A stretch of 64,000 bases of DNA from Cyclina sinensis (lineage: Eukaryota; Mollusca; Bivalvia; Venerida; Veneridae), in assembly GCA_012932295.1 (NCBI GenBank), contig JAAONU010000078.1, positions 186,001-250,000 on the forward strand. Direction: 5' to 3'. Under the pieces are notes generated by a model. The model did not search any database. It was not told where the DNA came from and saw only the letters and a list, made by a program, of their open reading frames with translations. Position numbers and translations under genes: made by a program. Positions 12,251 through 24,304 of the stretch are shown piece by piece. The first letter of the stretch is position 1. Every line of letters starts with the position of its first letter.

Positions 12251-13260
12251 TGAAAGTCTGCGAGAGTGTTTGAAACAGTCACAGACCGGTGCAATCGAAC
12301 CGGGATGGTTGGTAGACTTTCTAGATTGGCACCTTTTTCTTGAAAGTTTGCAATAATGTCAGAAACAGTAGCAGACCGTAACAATGGGCACCGGAGGGTC
12401 CCTTAACATCAAAAATGACATTTTCTCGATTTTGGCACCAACATTCCTGAAAGTCTACGAGAGGGTCAGAAACAGTTGCAGGCCGTTAAAATTGACCCGG
12501 GAGGATGGCTACACCTTAAAGATGACATTTTCCAAATTGGCACCAAAATTCCTTAAAGTCTGCGAGAGTGTCAGAAACAGTCACAGACCGGTAAAATCGA
12601 CACGGCAGGGTCCCTAGACATTAAAACTGACATTTTCCCAAGAGGCACCAAAATTCCTGAACGTCTGCAAGAGTATCAGAAACAGTCGCATTCCTGTAAA
12701 ATCGACTCGGGAGGGTGCCTAGACATCAAAACTGACAGTGTCTCGATTTGCACCAAAATTCCTGAAAGTCTACGAGAGTGTCAGAAACAGTCGCAGACCG
12801 GTAGAATCGACACGGGAGAGCCCTAGACTTTAAAAATGCAATTTTTCCAAGTGGCACAAAAATTCCTGAAAGTCAGCTAGAGTGTCAGAAACAGTTGCAG
12901 ACCGGTTATTCGACACGATAGGGTCCCTAAACCTCAAAAATGACATTTTCCCAAGTGGCACCAAAATTCCTGAAAGTCTGCGAGAGTGTCAGCAACAGTC
13001 GCAGACTGCTAAAATCGACACGTGAGGGTCCCTAGACATTTAAAATGACATTCTCCTGATTGGCACCAAAATTCTTGAAAGTCTGCGAGAGTGTCAAAAA
13101 CAGTCACAGACCAGTAAAATCGACACGGGAGGGTCCCTAGACATTAAAAATGGCATTTTCCGATTGGCACCACAATTCATGAAAATTTGCAAGAGTGTCA
13201 GAAACAGTCGCAGACCTACGCAATAGACTCGGGAGGGTCTGTTGATGTTTAAAACATGTT
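12251..13260. repeat. Central ~104-bp tandem array, ten copies
   Basis: The word CTGAAAGTCTGCGAGAGTGT and variants recur near 12251, 12340, 12447, 12553, 12656, 12761, 12864, 12970, 13075 and 13180. Each unit carries TTGGCACCAAAATTCCTGAA, a CAGAAACAGTCGCAGACC word and GGAGGGTCCCTAGACAT. It lies wholly between the inverted arms and shares no sequence with them. Confidence 0.85.
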
Positions 13261-13299
13261 TTATTTTCATTGAAAATTTCCAGACTTTTAAGACTTTTT

Positions 13300-13827
13300 A
13301 CTGCTACTGCTGTTACTGCAACTGCCAACTTCACGTTTTGCCTACTGCTACTGCTCTTACTGCTACTGCCAACTCCACGTTTTGTTTACTGCTACTGCTG
13401 TTACTGCTACTGCCAACTTCACGTTTTTTACTGCTTCTGCTATTACTGCTACTGCCAACTTCACGTTTTGTTTACTGCTACTGCTGTTACGGCAACTGCC
13501 AACTTCACGTTTTGCCTACTGCCGCTGCTGTTACTGCTACTGCCAGCTTCACGTTTTGTTTACTGCTACTGCTGTTTTTGCTACTGCTAGCTTCACGTTT
13601 TGTTTACTGCTACTGCTGTTACTGCTACTGCCAACTTCATGTTTTGTTTACTGCTACTGCTGTTACTGCTACTGCCAACTTCACGTTTTATTTACTGCTA
13701 CTGCTGTTACTGCTACTGCCAACTTTACGTTTTGTTTACTGCTACTGCTGTTACTGCTACTGCCAACTTCACGTTTTTCTTTTCATTTTCTACTGCTGCG
13801 TACTGCTACTGCTAACTTTCTATACAT
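13300..13827 (+). repeat. Right arm of foldback element (45-bp tandem units)
   Basis: Eleven to twelve copies of a 45-bp unit built from TTACTGCTACTGCTG and ACTGCCAACTTCACGTTTTG. Because 45 is a multiple of three, frames of 71-201 codons stay open across it; the Leu/Tyr/Cys-rich products are low-complexity artefacts. Confidence 0.9.
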
Positions 13828-13936
13828 CCGGCTCTGTTTCTATTTAAAGCAATGAACTGTGATATCTAGTCACAGGATCAAACTGGAAATACCATGAATA
13901 GGATGATGATAATATGGCAATCTAAATAATCTTTTC

Positions 13937-13946
13937 ACACACACAG

Positions 13947-14031
<85 letters not shown>
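13937..14031. repeat. Compound AC/TC microsatellite
   Basis: An (AC)n run passes directly into a (TC)n run, spanning about 95 bp. Confidence 0.98.
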
Positions 14032-14034
<3 letters not shown>

Positions 14035-15200
14035 AGTTTCTTCAGTTATGCGCTGAATGTAAAACCACACTTACGTCAGGATTACAGAAGGTTAAATATA
14101 ATGATTCAGTTGAAATATTATCACTTACCAGAACTGTTGTCACTGTTTTTTCAAACTGCAGTCTTGGTAAAAAAAATGCATATATAAAATTAAATATTGA
14201 AAATACTCGAACACAACAGGTAAAAATAAATTAGACTTGCATATCGGCTCCTCCAATATGGCGTTAATGTAAACACTTCATAGAATATATGTTCATACTG
14301 TACATAACATATTCATGACATTAGTTTTATAACTGCAGATAAACATGAAGACGTGTAATTGATAAAGGCAATCCATTTAAATGCAAAGAATTACTTTCCC
14401 CGAAACACCTCCACATTAGAGATTCCGCATATAACGTGAAAGCTTTTTTACTGAAAATTGTCTTCAAATTTATTTGAACTGTTCTAAATGCTCATATCAC
14501 AATGCAAATTGAATAACTATTTTACTTGCTTTAACTAGCAATGTCAACACTGGAAACCACACGACCCTGTCCTTTTGTTTTAATTCAGTTTGCAAGACAC
14601 ATTACCTGCTGGCAGATAAAGAAATTCTGATCATGCATCTAACATGCATTCCATTACATTTTACTCAGGTCGTCAGTTTTTTTCCTATTTTCTATAGATT
14701 TTGATGCTATAAATGTATCAAATATGAGTTAATCTGTCTTTTTTTATTTCTGCTGTCAGAAGGACAAACATTAAGAGAGGATTGCCTCGGAAAATAATAT
14801 AGAATTTTCAGGTCAATCTAAGAATGATTTATTGTTATGGTTATGTTTAGAGCTTTTAGGATAATTTTTTTCACATAAAGAAAAATGACAGCTCAAATAG
14901 AGAGAGCTTTTTGTAACTACGAGAAATATACCTCCTACGGTTATTTCCCACTTTAGTATTAAAATCTTGTGTAAAATACTAATCGATCAAATGGTCAGAT
15001 GTATTTATTTTCTATAACCCAAGTTAATCATGTTGGAATTCACAGAATTACGCGACCTAATAAATTCCATTTTGTCTTTGACCTTTATCGTGGCAGAATT
15101 TACCAGTAAACTATTTGTAACATTGTAGACATCTTCATTTGTCATTCATTATCTGAAGGCCAAAGCTCGACGTGTAACGCTTCAGTAGGCTTAGACATAC
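14032..15200. other. Stretch without a recognisable gene
   Basis: No exon, RNA gene or repeat recognised. Confidence 0.5.
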
Positions 15201-15214
15201 AATATACAATAGTT

Positions 15215-18200
15215 TGCGTTGAAACCTAATTTCCCCTTGCTCGGTCATAAAGCTTTAACCGGTACCAAGGGTATATAAACTCAACGTATCCTTATACCGC
15301 TTGTTACGTCATGTAGCTTCCGCCGGTACCAAAAGTATACACACTCAATTCGACGTTACTTCCGCTTGTTCGGTCATATAGTTCTAGCCGGATCCAAGGG
15401 TATATAAATTCAGCTCGTCCTTACTTCCCCTTGCTCAGTCATATAGTTTTAGCCGGTACAAAAGGTATATAAACTTAACTCGTCGTTATTTCCCCTTGCT
15501 CGATCATATAGAATCAGCCGATATTAAGAGTATATAAACTCAACCCGTCCTTACTCTCCCTTGCTCGGAAACATAGATTCAGCCGTTACCAAGGGTATTA
15601 AACTCAACTCTTCGTTACTTTCTCTTGCTTGGTCATATAGCTTCTGCCGTTACCAAGGGTATATAAACTCAACTTGTCGTTACTTTCTCTTGCTTTGTCA
15701 TATAGCTTCATCCGGTACCAAGGTTATATAAATTCAACTCGTCGTTATTTTTCTTGCTTTGTCATATAGCTTCAGCCGGTACAAAGGGTATACAAACTCA
15801 ACGTGCCCTTATTCCCCTTGCTACGTCATATATTTTCAGCCGGTACCAAGTGTATATAAACTCAATTCGTCCTTACTCCCCCTTGCTCTGTCACATAGCT
15901 TCAGCCGGTACCAAGGGTACATTAACTCAACTTGTCGTTATTTTCTCTTGCTTGGTCATATAGCTTCAGCTGGTACCAAGGGTATATATAATCAACTCTT
16001 CGTTACATTCTCTTGCTTGGTGATATAGCTTCAGTCGGTACCAAGGATAAATAAACTCAACTCGTCGTTATTTTCTCTTGCTTGGTCATATAGCTTCAGC
16101 CGGTATCAAGGGTATATATAATCAACTCTTCGTTACATTCTCTTGCTTGGTCATATAGCTTCAGTCGGTACCAAGGGTATATAAACCCAACTTGTCGTTA
16201 TTTTCTTCTGCTTGGTCATAGTGCTTCAGTCGGTACAAAGGGTATATAAACTCAACTCGTAATTTTCTCTTGCTTGATCAAATAGCTTCAGCCGGTTCCA
16301 AGGGTATGAAAACTCAATTCGTCCTGACTTTCCTTTGGTCGGCAAATAGCTTTAGGCGGTACCAAGGGTACATAAACTCAACTCGTCCATATTTCCCCTC
16401 GCTCGGTCATGTAGCATGAGCTGGAACCAAGTGTATATAAACTAAAGTCGTCGTTTTTCCTCCTTTCTCGATCATATAGCTTCAGCCGGTACCACGGGTA
16501 TATAAATCCAACCATTCCTTACTTCCACTTGCTCGGTCATATAGTTCTAGCAGGTATCAAAATGTAGATAAACTCAACACGTCCTTACGTCTCTTTGCTC
16601 AGTCTTTTAGCCGGTACCACGGGTATATTAACTAAACACGTCCTTTCTCCCCTTTGCTCGGTCATATAGGTTCAGCTTGTACCACGGGTATATAAACCCA
16701 ACTCGTTCTTACTGCCCCTTGCTCGGTGATAAGGTTTGAGCTTGTTCCAAGGGTATATAAACTCAACTCGTCCTTATACAACTTGCATGTTCATATAGCT
16801 TCAGCCGAAACCAAAGGTAAATATATTCAACTCGCCCTTATTCCCCCTTGCTCAGTTACATAGCTTTAGTTTCTTCCCCTTGCTCGGTCATACAGTTTTA
16901 GCCGGTACCAAAGGTATATAAACTCAACTCGTCCTGACTTCCCTTTGCTCGGTTAAATAGCTTCAGCCGGTACCAAGGGTATATAAACTGAACTCGTCCA
17001 TACTTCCCCTCGCTCGGTCATGTAGCTCGGGCTGGAACCAAGTGTATATAAACAGAAGTCGTCGTTATTCCTCCTTTCTCGATCATATAGCTTCAGCCGG
17101 TACCACGGGTATATAAATACAACCATTCCTTACTTCCACTTGCTCGGTCATATAGTTCTAACCGGTACCAAAATGTAGATAAACTCAACTCGCCCTTACG
17201 TCCCCTTACTCAGTCTTTTAGCCGGTACCACGGGTATATAAACTTAACACGTCCTTACTCCCCTTTGCTCGGTCATATAGCTTCAGCCTGTACCTCGGGT
17301 ATATAAACCCAACTCGTTCTTATTCCCCCTTGCTCTGTGATACATTTTCTGCTGGTTCCAAGGGTATATAAACTCAACTCGTCCTTATACAACTTGCATG
17401 TTCATATAGCCTCAGCCGGTACCGAAGGAATAATAACTCAAGTCGTCTTTACTCTTCTTTGCACGGTCATATAGCTTGAACCGGTACAAAGGTATATAAA
17501 CTCAGCTTCTCCTTATTCCCCCCTTGCTCGGTCATATAGCTTTAGTCAGTACCAAAAGACTTTTAACTCAACTAGTCTTTACTCCGCATTGCTCGGTCGT
17601 ATACCAAGATTATATAGACTCAACTTTTCCTTTTCCCCCATTTCTCTTTGATATAGCTTCAGCCTGTGCCAAGGGTATATAAATTTAACTCGTCCTCACT
17701 CCCCCTTGCTCGATCATATAGGTTCAGCCGGTTCCAAATGTATATAAACTCAACTAGTCCTTACTCCCCTTTTCTCGGTCATACAGTTTTAGTCAATACC
17801 AAGGGTATATAAACTCAACAAGTCCTTACTTCCCCTTGCTCGGTCATAAAGCTGTAGCCGGTACCAAGGGTATACCAACTCAATTGTCCTTACTTCCCCT
17901 TGCTCGATCATATAGGTTTGGCCGGTACCAAAAGTATATAAACCCAACTCATCCTTACTTTCCCCTGCTTGGTCATCAAGCTGCAGCCGGTACCAAGGGA
18001 ATATAAACTCAGCTCGTCCCTATACCCCTTGTTCGGTCATATAACTTCAACCGGTACCAAGGGTATATAAATCAACTCGTCGTTACTTCTCCTTGATCGG
18101 TCATATAGTTTTAGCCGGAACCAAGCGTATATAAACTGAACTCGTCCTTATACCCCTTACTCCGTATACTCCGTATACTTTCAGCCGGTATAAAGGGTAT

Positions 18201-18230
18201 ATAAACTCAATTCATCGTTACTTTCCCATA
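15215..18230. repeat. ~64-bp satellite array with a TATA motif in most units
   Basis: Roughly 47 copies of a ~64-bp unit containing TTGCTCGGTCATATAGCTTC, CCGGTACCAAGGG and TATATAAACTCAACTCGTCC. GGTACC is a palindrome in most copies. A segment from ~16398 recurs from ~17010 with shared variants (CATGTAGC, CACGGGTATATAA, AAAATGTAGATAA), so a ~610-bp block was duplicated above the monomer level. No coding capacity; the 69- and 89-codon frames near 15754-16028 are artefacts. Confidence 0.92.
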
Positions 18231-18239
18231 ACAAGTGAG

Positions 18240-18800
18240 TAAGATTATGCTGTCGCAACTATACACATGTTGATCAAAAATCGCTTTTCGTATTTGTTTC
18301 ATTTCTTTTATTGTGACATTTTACTTTTTTCCCCAACGAGGATCCATATAATCGCCGCTTCGTCTATCCTTCCGTCTGTCAGTTCCAAAATCGTGTCCGT
18401 ATTATTTCTCAAAAACCACTGGCTGAAATTTATGGAAACTTCATAGGGAGCTTCACTACCAAGAGGAGCTGTGCATATTAAAAGCATGTTTCTGTTCAAT
18501 GATCTGTTTTCAAAGCCATGCCCCTTTCAAGCCTTTTCAGCTATCAAGTTTGTCCGGACTATTTCTCAACAACTGAAATCTCCTTTGAAACTTTATAGGA
18601 AGCTTTACTACAAAGAGAAGCTATGTATATTAGCAGTATGTTCTGTTTCCCTGATTTTTGACAAAATTATGCCTATTTCATGCATTTTTAATTGTAACTT
18701 TTGTCCAGACTTTCTCAGCAACCACCTAGTAGAATTTATCGAAAGTTTTATTGGACGTGTACAAATAATATTTAACGAAGGAAGATAATTCCACAAGTTA
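18240..18800. repeat. Degenerate ~120-bp dispersed repeat, two to three copies
   Basis: Related words (TATTTCTCAAAAACCACTGG near 18401, ATTTCTCAACAACTGAAATC near 18562, CTTTCTCAGCAACCACCTAG near 18711) occur ~150 bp apart, each followed by a GAAACTT/GAAAGTT segment. This resembles common bivalve interspersed repeats. A 105-codon frame across it has no recognisable domain. Confidence 0.5.
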
Positions 18801-18899
18801 CAAAGAAAGAGTTATTGTTCCTGTACAGTGTACTTCTCTTACTCTTTTGTATCATTTTGTAAACATTGAACAAGTTAGTGCAATAGGTTTGGAGTTATA

Positions 18900-19195
18900 G
18901 GCCCAGTTGTTCAAAACTTTCGTTATATATTTAACAAAGAAGTTGTCGTTATCTTAACGACATTCCGTTAACTTCTTCGTTAAAATCTGTCGTTAGGCAA
19001 ATCTGTTGTTCAAAAAAAAATATCGTTAAAATTCCGTTAAGTTAACGCATGTTCGTTAAATTCTTCGTTAAATTTTATTGTTAAAAATAACAGTTGTTCA
19101 AACGTAATTTGCGTTAACTTTCCATTAAAATGACTATTTTAACAGTGAATTAACGAGAAAATTAATTCACCATTGTAGGTGCTTTAATTTTGTCG
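18900..19195. repeat. Left terminal inverted repeat and CGTTA-rich subterminal zone
   Basis: The 26-bp terminus (18900-18925) is followed by about 14 CGTTA or TAACG words. GTTGTTCAAA recurs near 18907, 19006 and 19091. In Harbinger systems terminal motifs are bound by the Myb-like partner; the Myb core consensus (YAACKG) is similar to the repeated word here. Confidence 0.85.
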
Positions 19196-19217
19196 TTAGT
19201 ACCTAACAGCAATCAAA

Positions 19218-22200
19218 ATGGCTGCTGTTATTTGCTGTGTCATTGAAGGCAGACGCCAGAAAAGGTATAGAAATTCCGCTGTCTTTGTAGACTTCAACTT
19301 AACCGACCGGGAATGTCGTGAACGATATAGATTTACGCAACAAGGTATTAATTACTTGTGTGGTTTACTGCGAGAGCCACTGCAGAACCAAACGTTAAGA
19401 TCTCATGCACTGACTGTTAGGGAGAAAGTGCTCATGACTCTGCGCTTTTTAGCCACTGGAAATTATATGCAGACAGTAGGCGACACTTTAGGCAGAGACA
19501 AGGCAACAGTGTCCCGCACGGTTTCCGCTGTCATTGATGCACTTTGTGACTTGAGGGGGCAGTACATTGTATGGCCAGATGATGCTTCTGAAAACAAACG
19601 GCAGTTCTACAGGATTTCTGGTTTCCCCAATGTTCTAGGCTGTGTTGATGGCACACATGTGCGTATATTGAAGCCAGGAGGGGAACGACAGAGGGCATAC
19701 ATAAACAGAAAGCGATTTGCCTCAATAAATGTAATGGCAGTGGTTGATTACAAAGGTATTTTTTTAAATTACAATACCATTTCACTGTAAAACTGAAATT
19801 ATGTCTCTTCCAGTTGTGCTTAGTTACCTCCCATATATACTGCTTACAACAAAGAAAAAAGTGAGGCCCTGAGTGTGTATTGTATAAGTATTAACAAGGT
19901 ATAAAATGACTAATTCTCAAATTCTTCTTTCAAACTTTCTATTTTCAAACTTATTAGAACTATAAAACACATACTGGAGCATCATTTCCTACATTGTTAC
20001 AATTAGCATGGCAAGTTCATCTGAAATGCATACACTTGTAAAATATCAGGTCATTCTTTTCATGAGATATATAAGCTGAAGTGAACTAGATCAACAAATA
20101 CTGCAATGTCAGACGAATAGAGCAAATATCAGTTCAGACGTAAATGACTAAACAAGCAACGTAAACTAACAAATATATTTCTGATCAAGTGATCAATACT
20201 ATTTAAATCGTTTCCTATGACAGTTTAAAACTATCAAATAGCTGAACTAAATAGTAAATTAATTGCATTCAGGATGGAACAGGAATGGTGTACTTGTAAA
20301 TTGAGTGGCAAGAGTAATCATAAATGGTAAGTAACAATTAAGTGAAATAGAAAAGCTCAACAACTGGTGCGCTGAAGAGTATTAACAATAATTAATAACA
20401 ACAGGAAAATGAGCCTTACCAAAGGGGCATAATTAGAATGAACTTGGTAGTGGACCTCTTGCTCCACAAAAAAACCTCTCAATTCTAGGCCTTGTGGTTT
20501 TGAACAAAAAAGATTTTTAAGGTTTTTATAAGTTTTCAGGTTTTCCCTTTAAAAGTCTAAATAAAACTTGAACTATCACTAAAAGTGATTAATAACCCCA
20601 TATGGGTGCTTGATACTGGAACTGGAAAGCTTAAAATAAATGGCATAAAGTGACATAAGAAACATGGAAAAATGTATATATTTTATATTTAATAATATTG
20701 TATATAGAGAAAAACCATTACAGGTAGACCATGGAACTGTAGAAATTCTAGTAGAACTAGCTGATGTCCTAGCTGATCTCTTCTGGAATAAGACATCTAG
20801 AGCATTCATGAGGTTAACTTCAAACACAATCACCGTCAAATTTACAAGTACATATTTGGGCTTGAATGCATCCTTATCCATCTGGGAATAAATCCCTGAC
20901 TGTTCCTGTAACTCATGAGGTATCATCTAGAAACTTGTTTTTCTATTCCTAGTTAAAGTGAACTGTGACCTTGATCCAACTGGCCCATTTTCAATCCCAA
21001 GCGTCGTCTTTATAGAAACTATCTTTAAAGAAAGTTTCAACACAATATCTCTTTCGTAACTCAAGTTATTGAACAGAAACCTTTTTTTATTTTTAGTAAC
21101 AGTGACCTTGATATTGACCTCAGCAGCCCCAAATTCCAACTTGACCTGTTTTTTTGTGATGTTACACCTGTGCACCTAAAAAGGTTTAATTCTGTCAAGC
21201 CTTTCATTATTTATTATCCGGTAACCAGTTTTTCTATTTTTAGTTTAAGCGAACCTTGACCCAATTGGCAAAATTTTCAATCCCAAGCATCGTCTTCATA
21301 GGAACTACCTTTACAGCAAATTTCATCGAAATATCTCTTTCCTAACTCAAATTATTGAGCAGAAATCCTTTATTTTTCATTTTTAGTCATGACTTTCATT
21401 ACTTATCGTCCGCAAACCTTTTTTTAAATTTTAGTCACAGTGACCTTGACCTTGGCTTCACCAGCCCCAATATCGAACTTGACCTGTATCTTATGATGTT
21501 TCAGCTGTGTACCAAAAATTGTTTAAATCAGTCTAGCTTTTCATGAGTTATCGTCCGGAAACCATGACGGACCAACCAACCGACCGCCAAGCTCACTACT
21601 ATATACCCCTTCAAACTTTGTTCGTGGGGGTATAATTAACTGATCCCCGGGTCAGGGTCAATTTTGACTCTGGTGCATGATCTGAACAAACTTGGTAGCT
21701 TGTGCTAAATGCCTTTTGGTTTCAGAAAAGAAGATTTTTAAGTCTTTTCCTTCATAAGCTTAAGTGAAATCTATTTACCCTCGGAGCAGGGTCAATTTTA
21801 ACCCTAGCGATTTCATTTTATGCCCTAGTGACCCAGAGGCAGAGTCAATTGTTACCCAGGGCTATATTATAGTAACTTTGGCCAAGTGGTTTCAGAGGGA
21901 ATGTGGTTTAAATCAAAATGTTGAAACTCTCACACACTATTGCACTAACATACAACAACAACCGATGGACATCACGCAATCATAACAGCTTAGATTACAA
22001 TGTTGTGCTCAGGTGAGCTAAAACCTGCAAACAAGATTTTTGTCATTAATTTTCTTAAGTGTGTACAGTTGTATGATACACGCTTACTCTTAAATGGGAC
22101 TTATGACTTCACTTTAAGCATAAAATTAAATACTTATGTTCTCCCTACATAAAACCTAAAAATAATAAAGCTGCATGCCAAATTTGATGGCTGATGACAA

Positions 22201-24192
22201 TAAATGTCAGATGAGTAATAGAAATTGCTTATACTGACCAAGGGTCATGATTTAACAATGCAGTGAAAGATCTGCTATGCAACATTTTATGCAAAGTAAA
22301 AAACTCTTAATACACTCAATTTGACCTTGACATTGAAAGCAAACACTGTCTTTGCATCTGGTATGTGATAATTAATGCATAACTTGAAAATTTTGGCCAT
22401 TTAGTTTCAAGACACTAAAAATCCTGTTATTACCGAATATTTCAATGTAACTTGTATAATGTAGCCCTGGGATGAAAAGAGAAATGAACCATTGGACTTA
22501 AAATAATTACTAATGGTAGCAGTTCATTAAATAATTGAAGCATTGTTTTGTTTAATAGGCTCAAAAACCTAAATGAAGAACTGGAAAAGTAATCCTAACT
22601 ACTTAAAAATATATATCAATCATGCAAAACTGTAATCAAAACATTTGCCAACAAATTATTTATCAAAATCTAGTAAGTTTACAGGGGCCAATAATTTTCA
22701 AAAAAAAAAAAGGCAAATGTTACTGTACTTTGATGTTTGCTTTACTTTAACATCTTTTATGATGTTATAAGTTAATCCCAATAAAGTGTGCTAGAAATAC
22801 ACATGATGTTATGTTGTATACAGAGCTTGTATCCACAAATAACCAAAGCTCATTTTAAACCATTTAGGTAATCTAAAAAGAAAAATTTACCTATATATAA
22901 AACAGACTGTGCACAGCTTGATAAATCATACACTGCATTATGCTACATTAACCATTGCTGACATAGCCAAATGATTGTAAAATTTCTGAAATAACTTGAA
23001 TATGATACCCTTTTCACAAAATTTGTTAATAACATATATTATCAAAAAATTACAAGTCAACTTAAATATCAATGAGTACAGGTATGTAATCTGCACTGCA
23101 AGAGTATAGAAACTTTCTTTTCCAGGGTTATTTCAATTTCTGATTTAGTTATTATGTTTCTTTTTTCCAGGGCGTTTCATATTTGTGAATGCCAAGTGGC
23201 CAGGTTCTGCACACGACAGTTTTGTCTTTCGATCATCTTCACTGTGCCATCACTTGGAGCAGAATGTGAATCAACTTGAAGATGGTGTAATCCTTGGAGA
23301 CAGTGGGTAAATGTATAAAAAATTAGCAATGTTACACTCGATATACTGTGTCATTTTCACTGAGTCTGTAATTCTCTAAATAATCTGTTAGCATCCTGAA
23401 AAAGATAATTTTTTTTTCAGATATGCATGCATGAAGTTCCTCATGACACCATACAGAAATCCTGACACACCAGCAAAAGAAAGGTACAACAGGGCACACT
23501 GCAGAACAAGAGTGACAGTAGAGATGACCTTTGGGCATTGGAAGAGGAGATTTGGCATACTGCATGGAGAGGTTTGATTTCAGTAACTACATTTCTTTGG
23601 CTTCTTGTTTCTTATGTAAATATATAAATTTCTCATAATAGCTATTACTACCCCAGTCATAAATGAGAGTAAGTGACATTATTATTAATTGATTTTCTTA
23701 TATATGTAACACTGATGACCGAACAATATAACTTTGAGTACCATGAATCATTTTTTTCCTTTAAGTGCTGAAATTTAATGGTTACCCTACATAAAAACTA
23801 AAAATGTTGCATGCCAAATTTAGACTATTTGTGAAACTAATTTTAAATAGTTTATATAGGTGTCTGTAAGACATCAGACCCATCAGGTGATCACAAAGGT
23901 GTACCTTTGGAATGCTTTTATCAGGTGATTAATTCAGTTTTAAAAAACACAATACAGGGAAGATCTGATGTTTCACTGTAATGCTTTGATTTATTTTCAG
24001 GTGAGACTTACTCCAGAGAAGGCCAGCAAAGTTATTATCGCCTGTGCTGTTTTACATAACATTGCTGTACAGCTGGGTGAGCCAGACTTTGATGATGATG
24101 AATTTGTAAACCTCCCACAGGCAGCAATTCCTTATGATGGCCCAGAAGATGGCAGTCTCATAAGAGATTATATTACAAGGCACTACTTTTGA
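19218..24192 (+). CDS. PIF/Harbinger DDE transposase, HARBI1-like (4 exons)
   Basis: Exons inferred at 19218-19755, 23171-23306, 23421-23571 and 24001-24192, giving 338 residues, close to the ~350 of HARBI1. All introns are GT-AG, with pyrimidine-rich acceptors ending CCAG, TCAG and TCAG. Residues ~85-105 form the N-terminal helix-turn-helix (GDTLGRDKATVSRTV). The DDE triad is visible: D144 in CVDGTH, D223 in LGDSGY, and E259 in VTVEMTFGHWKRRF; PGSAHDS (191-196) is also conserved. The family cuts and joins transposon ends in the nucleus and needs the Myb-like partner for import and DNA binding. The start is the first ATG after the left terminus, in a good context (CAAAATGG). AATAAA follows at 24274-24279. 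Confidence in identity is very high; exon ends are predicted from sequence only. Confidence 0.93.
20400..22015. repeat. Repeats nested in transposase intron 1
   Basis: The 3.4-kb intron holds tandem-like segments with GTGACCTTGA words (near 20966, 21110, 21440) and a GACGGACCAACCAACCGACC run (21567-21586), followed by a C-run/G-run inverted pair (TATACCCC near 21601; GGGGGTATA near 21626). This is the same style as the block at 6901-9075. A further segment with GTCAGGGTCAATTTTGAC and GCTCAGGTGAGCTAAAA follows to ~22023. These look like insertions into the intron; their left boundaries are unclear. Confidence 0.5.
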
Positions 24193-24273
24193 CATGCACC
24201 AGCAGGCCAAACTACAGATGCAACCCATTTATATGACCTGAACAGATTACTGAACGACAGTTACCCAAATGAC

Positions 24274-24279
24274 AATAAA
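24274..24279 (+). terminator. Polyadenylation signal of the transposase gene
   Basis: AATAAA lies 82 bp past the transposase stop and 25 bp before the stop codon of the convergent Myb-like gene, so the two 3' UTRs probably overlap. Confidence 0.6.
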
Positions 24280-24304
24280 TAATATTTAACAATTATTATA
24301 CCTT

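Larger units (their letters stand above)
12020..13827. mobile_element. Foldback-like DNA transposon with 9-bp target duplication
   Basis: The 1808-bp block is flanked by the 9-bp direct repeat CCGGCTCTG (12011-12019 and 13828-13836). Its outermost ~32 bp are inverted copies matching at about 25 of 32 positions; both arms contain TAGCAGTACGCAG. The arms consist of a ~45-bp tandem unit, in one orientation on the left (to ~12250) and inverted on the right (from ~13300). Between them are ten copies of an unrelated ~104-bp unit. Long inverted arms built of tandem repeats around a central segment are the hallmark of foldback elements, and 9-bp duplications fit FB/MULE-type transposases. No transposase is encoded, so it is non-autonomous. 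Confidence 0.8.

Noticed and set aside
13242..13855. Overlapping plus-strand open frames of 71-201 codons, Leu/Tyr/Cys-rich
   Set aside because: They run over 45-bp tandem units; the period is a multiple of three, so all three frames stay open. No domain or start context supports translation.
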